A stretch of DNA of 64,000 bases from Hyphomicrobiales bacterium (GCA_900469615.1 UBYA01000013.1:59405-123404), one strand, 5' to 3'. Shown: positions 52,654 through 61,862, counted from the first letter of the stretch. The notes: a model not told the origin generated them from the letters alone. Numbers and translations: made by a program.

Positions 52654-53409
52654 ATGACTCATATGAGTGCTTTGCAAGGCAGCTTTGCCGGCAAGCTGAT
52701 GGCGGTGCTCGATCACGTAGAATACCGCCGGATCGAAAGCTGCGAAGATATGGAGGGTGTCGCGCGGCTACGCTACAAGGCCTACAAGGCGCGCGACGTC
52801 TTGCCGGTTGCGGCCAAGAATCTGATCGATGACATCGACTTCGACGACCATGCCTATGTTTTCGGCGTCTATTATTATGAAGAGCTGGTGAGCACGGTGC
52901 GGATACATCATGTCACGCCGGATCATCGCGTATGCCAGTCGACCGGTATTTTTCCCGAAGAAATCCACGCTTTTCTCGATGCCGGCATGACCCTGATCGA
53001 TCCGGCGCGTTTTGCCGTCGACCCCGATTTCGAGCTGGAATTGCCGGCTCTGCCCTATCTCACGCTGCGGCCGGCGATCGTCGGCGCCATCTATTTCAAC
53101 ACGGATCGCGTGATGCAGCACGTCCGTCCGGCACATGCCGCCTTCTACAAACGCGTCTTCTATGCCGATACGGTGGTGCCGCCGCGCATGACCAAGACCT
53201 ATGGTTTCGAGCTGACGCTGCTGGCATCCCGCTCGAAGGAGATTCGCGGCAAACTGATGAAGCGATATCCGTTCTTCAATTCCGAGCCTTATGAACGGCG
53301 CCTGATGTTCTCGCGCAATGAGGACACCGGCTCGCCGCCGTTGACCATTCTGCCGACGGCGCGGCTGGCAAGCGGCGGCCGGCGCGAAATCCGCGGGCAG
53401 TTCGGCTAG
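52654..53409 (+). CDS. FeeM/LuxI-like N-acyl amino acid synthase domain protein
   Basis: A 251 aa protein with the GNAT-like fold shared by N-acyl amino acid synthase FeeM and acyl-homoserine lactone synthases. The diagnostic start is VEYRRIESCEDMEGVARLRY followed by KAYKARDVLP, then a central FGVYYYEELVSTVRIHHV strand pair. Such enzymes join an acyl chain from acyl-ACP to an amino acid. It may make a lipid signal or aminolipid. Its GC-poor upstream region and own terminator indicate a single-gene unit. Function is inferred from fold only. Confidence 0.7.
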   Translation: MTHMSALQGSFAGKLMAVLDHVEYRRIESCEDMEGVARLRYKAYKARDVLPVAAKNLIDDIDFDDHAYVFGVYYYEELVSTVRIHHVTPDHRVCQSTGIFPEEIHAFLDAGMTLIDPARFAVDPDFELELPALPYLTLRPAIVGAIYFNTDRVMQHVRPAHAAFYKRVFYADTVVPPRMTKTYGFELTLLASRSKEIRGKLMKRYPFFNSEPYERRLMFSRNEDTGSPPLTILPTARLASGGRREIRGQFG

Positions 53410-53484
53410 ATCATGCCCCTCTGCGACCTTCTCGTGCATTGCATTTTTCCGCGCTTTGTGTAACCCCTCGGTAGAGGAAATTTG

Positions 53485-53519
53485 GCTGCGGCATCTCTTT
53501 GCGGGATGCCGCAGCTTTT
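53485..53519 (+). terminator. Rho-independent terminator after the FeeM-like gene
   Basis: A perfect 11-bp stem GCTGCGGCATC/GATGCCGCAGC with a 9-base loop is followed by TTTT, 75 bases after the stop codon. Confidence 0.82.
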
Positions 53520-53585
53520 GAGGACAAGCTCCGGCCGCCAGTCCGCGTGATCTGCCGGGGGAGAGGATCGAGGGGAGATTTCTGA

Positions 53586-53810
53586 ATGGCCGAACATCAT
53601 ACCGGACCGGTCGAAACCGGCGCTGCCATGGACTACAAGGAGCATGAGAAGACCTACAATCTTTTCATCTCGGGCGCCAAGGTCGGATCTGCGATCGTTG
53701 CTGCATTGCTGATCGCGATGGCGGCAGGCTTCTTCGGCCATGCGGGCTTCCTCGGCGGCATCCTTATTTTCATCGTCCTTTCCATCGCCAGCATCATCCT
53801 GTTGCGCTGA
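53586..53810 (+). CDS. aa3-type cytochrome c oxidase subunit IV
   Basis: A 74 aa protein with a short cytoplasmic N-terminus containing MDYKEHEKTYNLFI, the hallmark of the bacterial aa3 oxidase subunit IV, and two closely spaced hydrophobic stretches (GSAIVAALLIAMAAGFFG, LGGILIFIVLSIASIIL). It would be an accessory subunit of the terminal oxidase, whose main genes are elsewhere. It lies just upstream of the transhydrogenase operon, an arrangement linking two membrane energy-coupling systems. Confidence 0.92.
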   Translation: MAEHHTGPVETGAAMDYKEHEKTYNLFISGAKVGSAIVAALLIAMAAGFFGHAGFLGGILIFIVLSIASIILLR

Positions 53811-53922
53811 CATTCCAGCGTTGACCGACGCCGGACCGGTTCGGTCCGGGCCTTCCCGTGAATCTGCAGGCAGCAGCGCAGCCCTGTTCGGGCGTGCCGC
53901 CGTTTGATGCGAGGTGTGGTCG

Positions 53923-55086
53923 TTGAGCAATCTGGTTTTCGTAGCCAAGGAAAGTGTGGCGGAAGAAACGCGTGTCGCGGCTTCCGTCGAAACGGTGAAG
54001 AAGATGCGGGGTCTGGGCTTCGATGTGGTGATCGAAGCCGGCGCGGGTGTCTTGTCGCGCATTCCGGATGCCGAATATGAGGCCGCCGGCGCACGCATCG
54101 GCACCGTCGACGATGCGCGGGCGGCGGATGTCGTCCTCAAGGTCAGGCGGCCGACGAGCGCCGAGATCGCCGGCTATAAGAGCGGCGCGATCGTGATCGC
54201 CATCATGGACCCGTACGGCAACGAGGCCGCGCTCGCCGAAATGGCGCGTGCCGGGCTGACGAGCTTCGCCATGGAGCTGATGCCGCGCATCACGCGCGCG
54301 CAGTCGATGGATGTTCTGTCGTCGCAGGCCAATCTGGCCGGTTATCAGGCGGTCATCGAGGCTGCGGCCGTTTACGACAGGGCGCTGCCGATGATGATGA
54401 CGGCGGCGGGCACGGTGCCGGCGGCAAAAGTGTTCGTCATGGGTGCCGGCGTTGCCGGCCTGCAGGCGATCGCCACGGCAAGGCGCTTGGGCGCACTGGT
54501 GTCGGCGACCGACGTGCGGCCGGCAGCCAAGGAGCAGGTTGCCTCGCTGGGCGCGAAATTCATCGCCGTCGAGGACGAGGAGTTCAAGGCGGCGGAAACC
54601 GCCGGCGGCTATGCCAAGGAAATGTCGAAGGAATATCAGGCGAAACAGGCGGCGCTCGTTGCCGATCACATCGCCAAGCAGGACATCGTCATCACCACGG
54701 CGCTGATTCCCGGCCGGGCGGCGCCGCGCCTCGTCAGCCGCGACATGCTGAAAGCGATGCGTCCAGGTGCCGTTGCCGTCGATCTCGCCGTGGAGCGAGG
54801 CGGCAATATCGAGGGCGCCGAATACGGAGGGATCGCCGAAGTCGAGGGCGTCCGGGTAATCGGCTATCCCAACATGGCCGGCCGGATCGCCGCCAGCGCC
54901 AGCGCCCTTTATGCCAAAAACCTCATCACCTTCCTGGAAACGATGGTCGACAAGGACAGCAAGAGCCTCGGTCTCAACCGCGCCGACGAGCTGATCAAGG
55001 CGACGATGCTGACCGATGGCGGCGAGGTCGTGCATCCGAATTTCGTCGATCCCGACCAGCCGACGGTCAACAAGGGAGATCTCTGA
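53923..55086 (+). CDS. pntAA: Proton-translocating NAD(P) transhydrogenase, subunit alpha part 1
   Basis: A 387 aa cytoplasmic NAD(H)-binding domain (dI). The start of the family, VFVAKESVAEETRVAASVETVKK, is at the N-terminus, the Rossmann loop VFVMGAGVAGLQAIATARRLG near residue 170 and the RAAPRLVSRDMLKAM mobile loop near residue 265. A TTG start is inferred because GAGG lies 8 bases upstream and it directly precedes SNLVFVAKE; a GTG three codons earlier is less suitable. First gene of pntAA-pntAB-pntB, the split arrangement common in alphaproteobacteria. Confidence 0.94.
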   Translation: MSNLVFVAKESVAEETRVAASVETVKKMRGLGFDVVIEAGAGVLSRIPDAEYEAAGARIGTVDDARAADVVLKVRRPTSAEIAGYKSGAIVIAIMDPYGNEAALAEMARAGLTSFAMELMPRITRAQSMDVLSSQANLAGYQAVIEAAAVYDRALPMMMTAAGTVPAAKVFVMGAGVAGLQAIATARRLGALVSATDVRPAAKEQVASLGAKFIAVEDEEFKAAETAGGYAKEMSKEYQAKQAALVADHIAKQDIVITTALIPGRAAPRLVSRDMLKAMRPGAVAVDLAVERGGNIEGAEYGGIAEVEGVRVIGYPNMAGRIAASASALYAKNLITFLETMVDKDSKSLGLNRADELIKATMLTDGGEVVHPNFVDPDQPTVNKGDL

Positions 55087-55087
55087 G

Positions 55088-55486
55088 ATGGCCAGCCAAG
55101 CAATGGACCAGGCACTTCGGCAACTGAACGACGCCGTTACCGCCATCACGACCGCCGCGGCGCATGCGCCCGAGGCCGCCAGCGCCGCAACCGGCGGAGC
55201 GATCGATCCCTTCGTCTTCCAGCTGGCGATTTTCGTGCTTGCGATCTTCGTCGGCTACTACGTGGTCTGGTCGGTGACGCCGGCCCTGCACACGCCATTG
55301 ATGGCGGTCACGAACGCCATCTCCTCGGTCATCGTCGTCGGTGCCTTGCTGGCCGTGGGCATTTCGGCGAGCGGTCTTGCCACTGGCTTCGGCTTCGTGG
55401 CGCTGGTGCTCGTGTCGGTCAATATCGTCGGCGGTTTCCTTGTCACCCAGCGCATGCTGGCGATGTACAAGAAAAAAGACAAGTGA
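55088..55486 (+). CDS. pntAB: Proton-translocating NAD(P) transhydrogenase, subunit alpha part 2
   Basis: A 132 aa membrane protein containing the alpha-subunit part of the proton channel domain (dII). After an Ala-rich N-terminus it has four spans: FQLAIFVLAIFVGYYVVW, TNAISSVIVVGALLAVGI and FGFVALVLVSVNIVGGFLVTQ among them, with the TPALHTPLMAVTNAIS loop typical of the family. It begins one base after the pntAA stop codon. Confidence 0.95.
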   Translation: MASQAMDQALRQLNDAVTAITTAAAHAPEAASAATGGAIDPFVFQLAIFVLAIFVGYYVVWSVTPALHTPLMAVTNAISSVIVVGALLAVGISASGLATGFGFVALVLVSVNIVGGFLVTQRMLAMYKKKDK

Positions 55487-55493
55487 GGGCGGC

Positions 55494-56891
55494 ATGCTGA
55501 CCAATATCGCGGCCTTCCTCTACCTGGTGTCCGGCGTCCTGTTCATCCTGGCGCTGCGTGGCCTTTCTCACCCGGCAACCAGCCGGCGCGGCAACCTCTA
55601 CGGCATGATCGGCATGGGCATCGCCATTGCCACCACGCTGGTACTGGCAACGCCATCCTTCGGCGGTTTCGTGCTGATCGTTCTCGGTCTTGCCATCGGC
55701 GGCGGAGCGGGGGCTTATATCGCCCGCGTCATTCCGATGACGTCGATGCCGCAGCTTGTCGCCGGCTTCCATTCGCTCGTCGGTCTCGCAGCCGTTCTCG
55801 TGGCTGCTTCCGCGCTCTATACGCCGTCTTCCTTCGGGATCGGCGACATCGGCCATATTCACACGGAAGCCCGCATCGAAATGGCGATCGGCGTTGCGAT
55901 CGGCGCGTTGACCTTCACCGGCTCGATCATCGCCTTCCTGAAGCTGGACGGGCGCATGTCCGGCAAGCCGATCCTGCTGCCCAGCCGGCACATCATCAAT
56001 GCCGCCCTGCTTGTCCTGATCGTATTCTTCGTCATCAGCCTGGCGGCAAGCGAAAGCCACTTCGCCTTCTGGGCCGTCGTCGCGCTGTCGCTGGCGCTCG
56101 GCGTACTGCTGATCGTGCCGATCGGCGGCGCCGACATGCCAGTCGTCGTGTCGATGCTGAATTCCTATTCCGGATGGGCAGCCGCCGGCATCGGCTTCAC
56201 GCTCGGCAATCTCGCGCTCATCATCACCGGCGCGCTGGTGGGGTCTTCGGGTGCGATCCTGTCCTATATCATGTGCAAAGGCATGAACCGCTCCTTCGTC
56301 TCGGTCATTCTCGGCGGCTTCGGCGGCGAGACGACGTCGGGCGGAGCCGATAATTCCGACAAGACCGTGAAGCTCGGCTCGGCCGAGGATGCCGCCTATC
56401 TGATGGCGAATGCCTCCAAGGTCATCATCGTTCCCGGTTACGGCATGGCGGTGGCGCAGGCCCAGCATGCGCTGCGCGAAATGGCGGACAGGCTGAAGGC
56501 GCACGGCGTCGAAGTGAAATATGCCATCCATCCCGTCGCCGGCCGCATGCCCGGCCATATGAACGTGCTGCTGGCCGAGGCCAACGTGCCCTATGACGAG
56601 GTTTTCGAGCTCGAAGACATCAATTCCGAATTCGCCCAGGCCGATGTCGCCTATGTCATCGGCGCCAACGACGTTACCAATCCGGCGGCGCGCGACGACA
56701 AGACCTCGCCGATCTACGGCATGCCGATCCTCGATGTCGACAAGGCCAAGACCTGCCTCTTCGTCAAGCGCTCGCTCGGCTCCGGCTATGCCGGCATCGA
56801 CAATACGCTGTTCTACAAGGACGGCACGATGATGCTGCTCGGCGACGCCAAGAAGGTGACCGAGGAAATCGTCAAGGCGATGAACGAGTAG
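55494..56891 (+). CDS. pntB: Proton-translocating NAD(P) transhydrogenase, subunit beta
   Basis: A 465 aa protein with the remaining membrane spans of domain II (about eight, residues 1-260) and the C-terminal NADP(H)-binding domain III. In domain II HSLVGLAAVLVA carries a conserved His; in domain III VIIVPGYGMAVAQAQH is the dinucleotide loop and YVIGANDVTNPAARDD the loop over the NADP. The complex uses the proton gradient to make NADPH from NADH. It starts 7 bases after pntAB. A GC hairpin follows the stop codon. Confidence 0.97.
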   Translation: MLTNIAAFLYLVSGVLFILALRGLSHPATSRRGNLYGMIGMGIAIATTLVLATPSFGGFVLIVLGLAIGGGAGAYIARVIPMTSMPQLVAGFHSLVGLAAVLVAASALYTPSSFGIGDIGHIHTEARIEMAIGVAIGALTFTGSIIAFLKLDGRMSGKPILLPSRHIINAALLVLIVFFVISLAASESHFAFWAVVALSLALGVLLIVPIGGADMPVVVSMLNSYSGWAAAGIGFTLGNLALIITGALVGSSGAILSYIMCKGMNRSFVSVILGGFGGETTSGGADNSDKTVKLGSAEDAAYLMANASKVIIVPGYGMAVAQAQHALREMADRLKAHGVEVKYAIHPVAGRMPGHMNVLLAEANVPYDEVFELEDINSEFAQADVAYVIGANDVTNPAARDDKTSPIYGMPILDVDKAKTCLFVKRSLGSGYAGIDNTLFYKDGTMMLLGDAKKVTEEIVKAMNE

Positions 56892-56926
56892 ATTGCCTTT
56901 CCTTGCGAAGGCAAGGACGAGCAGCT

Positions 56927-58582
56927 TCAGCTTCGTTGGCGTTCCATCGTGTTGCGTGGCGCGATCAGCGTCCATACCAGGCCGTCGCGTCGGAAATCCA
57001 CGTCGACGCTGCCGCTGAAGGATGCCGCGGCGTGCGTTTTCGTGACGGTGGTTCCAAAGCCCGTTTCGCGCGGCGGTTCGACGGGCGGTCCGTTGCTTTC
57101 CGTCCAGACGAAGCGAATCATCGTTCCGTTTTCGCCGGCTTCGTTCGTCCATTCGATGGTGATCTTGCCTTCGGGTGCGGAGAGCGCTCCGTATTTCACC
57201 GAATTGGTCGCAAGCTCGTGCAGAATCAGGCCGAGGTTCTGCACCGCCTCCGGTTTCAGCAGGAAGTCGTTGCCGAGGACCTCGAGCTGCTGCGGTCCCT
57301 GCAGGAAGGTCGCGAGATGAATGTCGATCACGCGCCGCAGCGAGACGCCGGACCATTGTTCGCTGGTCAGGACCTCGATCGAACGGGCCAGGCCCTCCAG
57401 TCGATCGGCCACGGCGCGCTGGAACGTATCGACGCTGTCCGTCTGCCGGGCGAGCTGCCGGGTCATCGCCTGGGCAAGCGCCAGCAGGTTCTTGGTGCGG
57501 TGAACGAGTTCGTGCATGACGAAATGCAGCCGGTCTTCCGTCACGCTGCGGTCGAAGGATGCGTTGGAAAGCGCTACCGCCACCTGGTTTGCCTCGATGA
57601 CGCTGGTGTCGACCGGCGCGACGATCTCGCCCCGTCCCATGCGGTCCGCCATGTCGGCGATGCTCTGGATGGTGATGCGTACCTGCCGCGCCAGCGCATA
57701 GACGGCGATGAGCGCGATCAAAAGCAGGGTGACGCCGCCATAGATGAGGAAGCGCCAGGTGCTCATCAACGACGCCTGCGCCGATGCGATAGGTCCCCAG
57801 ACCACGGCCTTCCAGGACCATCCGGAAATCTGCGCGTAGCCGAGCACCGCGTTGGGCAGCACCTTGTCATCCTGGTAGACGCCGCTGGATGCGATCAGCC
57901 TTGGCAGGATGTTCTTGTCGAAGGCGTCGCCCGGCCCGAGGGTCGTCGGGCCGCCGGCGGCCACGACATGGCCGGATTTGTCCAGGACGGCGGCTGACCA
58001 GCCCGGTGGCAGGGCTTCCGTCGTCACGAGCTTGGCGAGCTCGTCCGCATCCTGGGTCACGACCAAAGCGGCGCCGGCCGGAGAGTGTTCGAGCGGCAGG
58101 GTGACGTTGTAGACCCATCGGCGGGCGTTCGAGCCCACAAAGACATTGGAGGCTTCGATGCGCCCGGACTCCAGCGCCGATTGCAGCGCGGCCAGATTGC
58201 CCGTCTTGCCAAGGGGCTTGCCGAAAGGCCAGCGGGTGTTGAGCCGGAGCTGGCCATCCTTTTCCATGAGGAGGACGAAGAGGGAATCGGTGCGCAGCAC
58301 CGTTTCCGTCCGCGCGAAGAAGGTGGCGATGTCGTTGCGTTCCAGCTCCGGCGAAGAAGACAGCAGCCTCAACGTCGTCGCCATGTCCTGCAATTGCCGG
58401 TCGATGACGCGCGACAGGGCCTGAGCGTCCTGAACCGTGTCGCCCTTCAGCGCATCGCGCTCGTTGTTTTCGAGCTGAACCAGCAGCAGTGCCACGAAGG
58501 CCAGAATAGGCAAGGCAATCGCCAGGGCAATGGCGATCAGATAGGCACCAATCGACGCTTTCGGAAAATGCAGTTTCCTCAT
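56927..58582 (-). CDS. HWE-family sensor histidine kinase with extracytoplasmic sensor
   Basis: A 551 aa membrane kinase. Two spans (about residues 12-34 and 265-285) enclose a CHASE/dCache-like sensor region of some 230 residues. After a HAMP-like linker the phospho-acceptor helix MHELVHRTKNLLALAQAM lies near residue 355, the HWE/HisKA2 pattern, and the ATP-binding N-box is LILHELATNSVKYGALS; the later W-x-E element is IEWTNE. Such kinases often feed the general stress response or two-component branches in alphaproteobacteria. No response regulator is adjacent. The ATG at 58582 lacks a clear ribosome site. Confidence 0.92.
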   Translation of the reverse strand: MRKLHFPKASIGAYLIAIALAIALPILAFVALLLVQLENNERDALKGDTVQDAQALSRVIDRQLQDMATTLRLLSSSPELERNDIATFFARTETVLRTDSLFVLLMEKDGQLRLNTRWPFGKPLGKTGNLAALQSALESGRIEASNVFVGSNARRWVYNVTLPLEHSPAGAALVVTQDADELAKLVTTEALPPGWSAAVLDKSGHVVAAGGPTTLGPGDAFDKNILPRLIASSGVYQDDKVLPNAVLGYAQISGWSWKAVVWGPIASAQASLMSTWRFLIYGGVTLLLIALIAVYALARQVRITIQSIADMADRMGRGEIVAPVDTSVIEANQVAVALSNASFDRSVTEDRLHFVMHELVHRTKNLLALAQAMTRQLARQTDSVDTFQRAVADRLEGLARSIEVLTSEQWSGVSLRRVIDIHLATFLQGPQQLEVLGNDFLLKPEAVQNLGLILHELATNSVKYGALSAPEGKITIEWTNEAGENGTMIRFVWTESNGPPVEPPRETGFGTTVTKTHAAASFSGSVDVDFRRDGLVWTLIAPRNTMERQRS

Positions 58583-58787
58583 GGGGCGATCAACCGATCG
58601 TGCCTCCACGACGGTCAGAAGCGCCGGCAAACGCGAAAGGAATGGTTTTGGTCGTCATGCCAAGCGCCCCCGTGCCCAGACCCGAATTAAATGTTCCCGA
58701 AGCACCCATGTTAGGGCCCGGTAAATTGGCTTGCAACATCTGAAAAGTCATCGCCTCGAAATCATAAGCGATATCGGCTATTTACAA

Positions 58788-59906
58788 TTACGACAAAGCG
58801 TCCCTCGATTTGCGTAGGCCGTATCCTTCGCCGGCCTGGGCGAAACGGGAGAGCCGGAAGGGGGCAAGCTGGGGATCCTGGCTCTCATCGATGATCTCCT
58901 GCGCTGCGAGCAGGCCGACGAGGGGCGCCAGCGTCACGCCGGAATGCAGGACGGCGAGATAGAGGCCGGGCGCTGCGTCTGTGCCGCCCAGAATGGGAAA
59001 GCCGTCCTTCGGTGTCGGGCGATAGCCGATGGTGTGGAAATCGAATTCCAGTTCTTCGCCACCTTTTAAACTCGTCCGGACCCTGGCGAAAAGTTCGCGG
59101 GCGGCCGATTCTGGATTCTCGCCGGGATCGGTGCCGCCGAAGTCGCTGCCGGCAACGACCCGTCCTTCCGCCGTCTGGCGCATATGCAAGTGCGGCGCCA
59201 TCACCAGACCGTTCAGCAGTTTTTGTGTCGGGCGGGAATGGACGATGAGTCCCGGCGGCGTTTCGAGCGGCACGAGGATATCGGCCGATGCCGCAAGCGC
59301 CGCCGTGCCCGCGCCGGCGGCAAGAACGACATGATCGGCGTGCATCGCCCCTTGGCTCGTTTCAATGCCGACAATCCGGTTTCCCTTTCGGAGCAGGGCT
59401 TTGACCTCTATGCCGGCCAACATGACCGTCCCCTGCCGGCAGGCATCCTTCAGCAACAGCTCGGAGGCCGCGACCGGTTCGACGGCGCCTTCTTCGGCGA
59501 TATGGAGCGCATAGTCGGGGGGATTGGCGAGATTGGGTTCGATGATCGTGCTGGTGGCACGGTTGACCGGCTGTATGCCATAGCCCCAGCCATGATGCCG
59601 GGCCGCATAGGCATCGAGTTCCGCCTCGGTCAGATCCCAGCACAGCCCGCCGCACCAGGCTAGAGGCAGGCCAGGAAGGTCGGCCGCGAGCCTCGACCAT
59701 TCGGCCATCGAGCGGTGACGGAACTGGAAATAGAATTCCGGATTGCCCCAGCTCGCATTGATCCAGGCGAAGGAATTCGGCGTCGCAACGCCGCCGATCG
59801 TCTGAGCGACGACGGTGACGGATGCGCCCCTGCGCTGGAGGTGCCATGCAATGGACGCGCCGATGATGCCGGCGCCGATGACGATGATTTTCTGAGGGGA
59901 GGGCAT
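58788..59906 (-). CDS. FAD-dependent amino-acid/amine oxidoreductase (DadA/glycine oxidase family)
   Basis: A 372 aa flavoprotein of the DAO superfamily. The FAD-binding motif KIIVIGAGIIGASIAWHLQRRG is at the N-terminus and the C-terminal segment IGYRPTPKDGFPILGGTDAAPGLYLAVLHSGVTLAP closes the FAD site. Typical substrates are D-amino acids, glycine or sarcosine. The substrate is not determined. The Met before PSPQKIIVIG was chosen over an upstream 18-codon extension. Single gene on the minus strand. Confidence 0.9.
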   Translation of the reverse strand: MPSPQKIIVIGAGIIGASIAWHLQRRGASVTVVAQTIGGVATPNSFAWINASWGNPEFYFQFRHRSMAEWSRLAADLPGLPLAWCGGLCWDLTEAELDAYAARHHGWGYGIQPVNRATSTIIEPNLANPPDYALHIAEEGAVEPVAASELLLKDACRQGTVMLAGIEVKALLRKGNRIVGIETSQGAMHADHVVLAAGAGTAALAASADILVPLETPPGLIVHSRPTQKLLNGLVMAPHLHMRQTAEGRVVAGSDFGGTDPGENPESAARELFARVRTSLKGGEELEFDFHTIGYRPTPKDGFPILGGTDAAPGLYLAVLHSGVTLAPLVGLLAAQEIIDESQDPQLAPFRLSRFAQAGEGYGLRKSRDALS

Positions 59907-59958
59907 GTCGCTGTCTCGTTCGGATTGAGGTGAAACGAAACTAGGCGTTCCGCACGGC

Positions 59959-59993
59959 AAAGAAAAGCCGCCGGGCGAGGTTCGCCGGGCGGC
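59959..59993 (-). terminator. Rho-independent terminator of the TPR gene
   Basis: Read on the minus strand, a 12-bp GC-rich stem (one C-C mismatch) with a 3-base loop is followed by TTTTCTTT. It lies 28 bases after the TPR stop codon. Confidence 0.85.
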
Positions 59994-60020
59994 CGCTTGT
60001 CCGATTGCCGGGCGCCTGTA

Positions 60021-60917
60021 TCAGGCGCCGGCGCCGACGCGGGCCAAACCGTCCTTGGCCGGCTGGTAATTGGGGTCGAGGTTGACCGCGTGCTGGTAGG
60101 AGCGGCGGGCTTTTGCCTTGTCGCCCTTGCGCTCGTAAACGAAGGCCTGGTTGGCCCAGGATTCGGCGACCTTGTTGTTCAGATCGATGGCGTGGTTGAA
60201 ATCGGCGAAAGCGTTGTCGTCGTCGTTCTGCGCGAGATAGGAGATGCCGCGGCTGTTATACGGCTCCGGCGAATTCGGCGACAGCGAGATCGCCTTCGAG
60301 AAGTCGTCGATCGCCTTGTCCTGCTGGTTGCGCTTCTGATAGATCACGCCGCGGCCGTTATAGGCGCGGCCATCCGTGGTGCCGAGGCTGATGGCCTTGG
60401 AATAATCGTTGAAGGCGTCGTTGTCGCGGCCGGCCTGGCGGTAGAGATTGCCCCGGCCGATATAGGCGACGTCGTAATTCGGGTTGATCTGCAGTGCGGC
60501 GTTATAGTCGCCGATCGCTTCCGGCAGCTTGCCCATGTTGCGGTAGATGAGCGCGCGGTTGGCGTAAGCCTGATAGAACTTCGGATTGAGCTGGATCGCC
60601 TGATTGAAGTCGCCGAGGGCGCGATTGAAATCGCCGCCGCGGCCATAGGCGGTGCCGCGCACGTTGTAGCCTTCGGGATCCTGCGGGTTGGCATTGATGA
60701 CCGACGTCAGCGACGCGATATTTTCGGAGGAGCCCTGCGCCTTGTCGATGCGGATCACGTTATCGGTGGAGGCGGTCTGGCAGCCGGAAAGGTTGATCGC
60801 GGCAAGTATCGCCAGCGCAGGCAGCGCTATGGCGCGCTTCGAAACGAGTAAGGAGAGGTTCGAAGTGCGGAAATTTACGGAAGTCGTCATTGCCATTATC
60901 GGGTTCGCTTTCCCCAT
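60021..60917 (-). CDS. TPR-repeat lipoprotein
   Basis: A 298 aa lipoprotein. After a hydrophobic leader (LPALAILAAINLSGC) the lipobox Cys is at LSGC. The mature protein has about six tetratricopeptide repeats with strong periodicity (for example AYANRALIYRNMGKLPEAIGDYNAAL and the following AYIGRGNLYRQAGRDNDAF). NlpI-like proteins of this type organise envelope complexes. Two later Met codons (60896 and 60890) are also possible starts. It has its own terminator. Confidence 0.9.
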   Translation of the reverse strand: MGKANPIMAMTTSVNFRTSNLSLLVSKRAIALPALAILAAINLSGCQTASTDNVIRIDKAQGSSENIASLTSVINANPQDPEGYNVRGTAYGRGGDFNRALGDFNQAIQLNPKFYQAYANRALIYRNMGKLPEAIGDYNAALQINPNYDVAYIGRGNLYRQAGRDNDAFNDYSKAISLGTTDGRAYNGRGVIYQKRNQQDKAIDDFSKAISLSPNSPEPYNSRGISYLAQNDDDNAFADFNHAIDLNNKVAESWANQAFVYERKGDKAKARRSYQHAVNLDPNYQPAKDGLARVGAGA

Positions 60918-60968
60918 GCGTCATATCAGGCTGTTCTGATTTAATCCGATTTGCCCAGAGAATAAATC

Positions 60969-61000
60969 AAAAAGGCGGCGGCGAACGACTCGCCCCCGCC
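60969..61000 (-). terminator. Rho-independent terminator of rpsU
   Basis: Read on the minus strand, an 11-bp stem with one mismatch and a 5-base loop is followed by TTTTT, 34 bases after the rpsU stop codon. Confidence 0.85.
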
Positions 61001-61034
61001 ACACATGCATCTGAAAACGTCGAAAAAACGGCGA

Positions 61035-61256
61035 TTACTTCGCAACCAGGCCTTCGCGCTGCGCACGCTTGCGAGCGAGCTTGCGAACGCGACGAACAGC
61101 TTCGGCCTTTTCGCGAGCACGCTTCTGCGACGGCTTTTCGTAATAGTCGCGCATCTTCATTTCGCGGAAAATACCTTCGCGCTGCATCTTCTTCTTGAGA
61201 GCGCGGAGAGCCTGGTCAACATTGTTATCGCGGACAAGTACCTGCACGAGAATCAC
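61035..61256 (-). CDS. rpsU: 30S ribosomal protein S21
   Basis: A 73 aa basic protein with the S21 pattern QVLVRDNNVDQALRALKKKM followed by EGIFREMKMRDYYEKPSQKR and a strongly basic C-terminus. It joins the 30S subunit near the 3' end of 16S rRNA and helps initiation. Alternative starts three codons apart (ATG at 61256 or GTG at 61247) are possible. It is a stand-alone gene with its own terminator, as often seen. Confidence 0.95.
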   Translation of the reverse strand: MILVQVLVRDNNVDQALRALKKKMQREGIFREMKMRDYYEKPSQKRAREKAEAVRRVRKLARKRAQREGLVAK

Positions 61257-61586
61257 GTTCCTTTGGTTTGGTTGATGCCAGCGGCGACGGCAGCGCCAGG
61301 AGGCAAAAATATAACGTTCGCGCAGCCGCAGCCTTGCGATTGGTTAGGCGAGATAGCAGATCGGTTTGTCAAAGTCTAGCCAGATCGTGAGTTTGCAGGG
61401 GAAAAAGCGGCCTGTCGAGTACCGAATTCAGCTTGCGCTGCCTCCGGCGCTGTTGAACAAGCGATTGGCGGGTGCCGATCTTTGCGACATTGACATGCTT
61501 ATGTGAGTATTTCGGATCACAGTCATGCATGCTCTGCGGCAATTGCGCCATTTCGGCAATGGTCCGAGCAAAAGGGGAATGGTCTT
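61257..61586. other. 330-bp spacer between divergent rpsU and small secreted gene
   Basis: No gene is convincing here. It should contain the rpsU promoter on the minus strand and that of the small secreted protein on the plus strand. A possible small frame near 61369-61551 lacks a ribosome site. No RNA gene was recognised. Confidence 0.45.
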
Positions 61587-61862
61587 ATGAAATCGCTCGA
61601 CGCTGCGATCGTTGGAAAGGTGGCGGCATTTGCGCTGGCTCTCGTCGTTCTTGCTGGGGCGCTTGGGCCTGCCACGGCCGGCGAAGTCCGCTTCGGCAAG
61701 AACGTTCGGGTCGGCGGCCACGATTTTTCGAACCAGACGTTCGACAGCAGGCACCGTGCAAGAATTTATCTTTACAACCAGAAGCCGCGCAACGAAGGAT
61801 GCGTCTGGCGCAAGGATGGCCATGGTGGCCGGGTGAAGGTTTGTCACCTGCAGCGCAAGTAG
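61587..61862 (+). CDS. Small exported protein of unknown function
   Basis: A 91 aa protein with a signal peptide (KVAAFALALVVLAGALGPATAG) and a short basic mature part containing VRVGGHDFSNQTFDS and two cysteines (GCVWRKD, KVCHLQ) that may form a disulfide. AGGGGAAT precedes the ATG. No family is recognised. It is followed after 12 bases by a small membrane protein gene, so the two are probably co-transcribed. Confidence 0.7.
   Translation: MKSLDAAIVGKVAAFALALVVLAGALGPATAGEVRFGKNVRVGGHDFSNQTFDSRHRARIYLYNQKPRNEGCVWRKDGHGGRVKVCHLQRK

Noticed and set aside
55443..57821. 792-codon minus-strand open frame over pntB and the HWE kinase
   Set aside because: It is antisense to pntB and out of frame with the kinase, both with complete motif sets.
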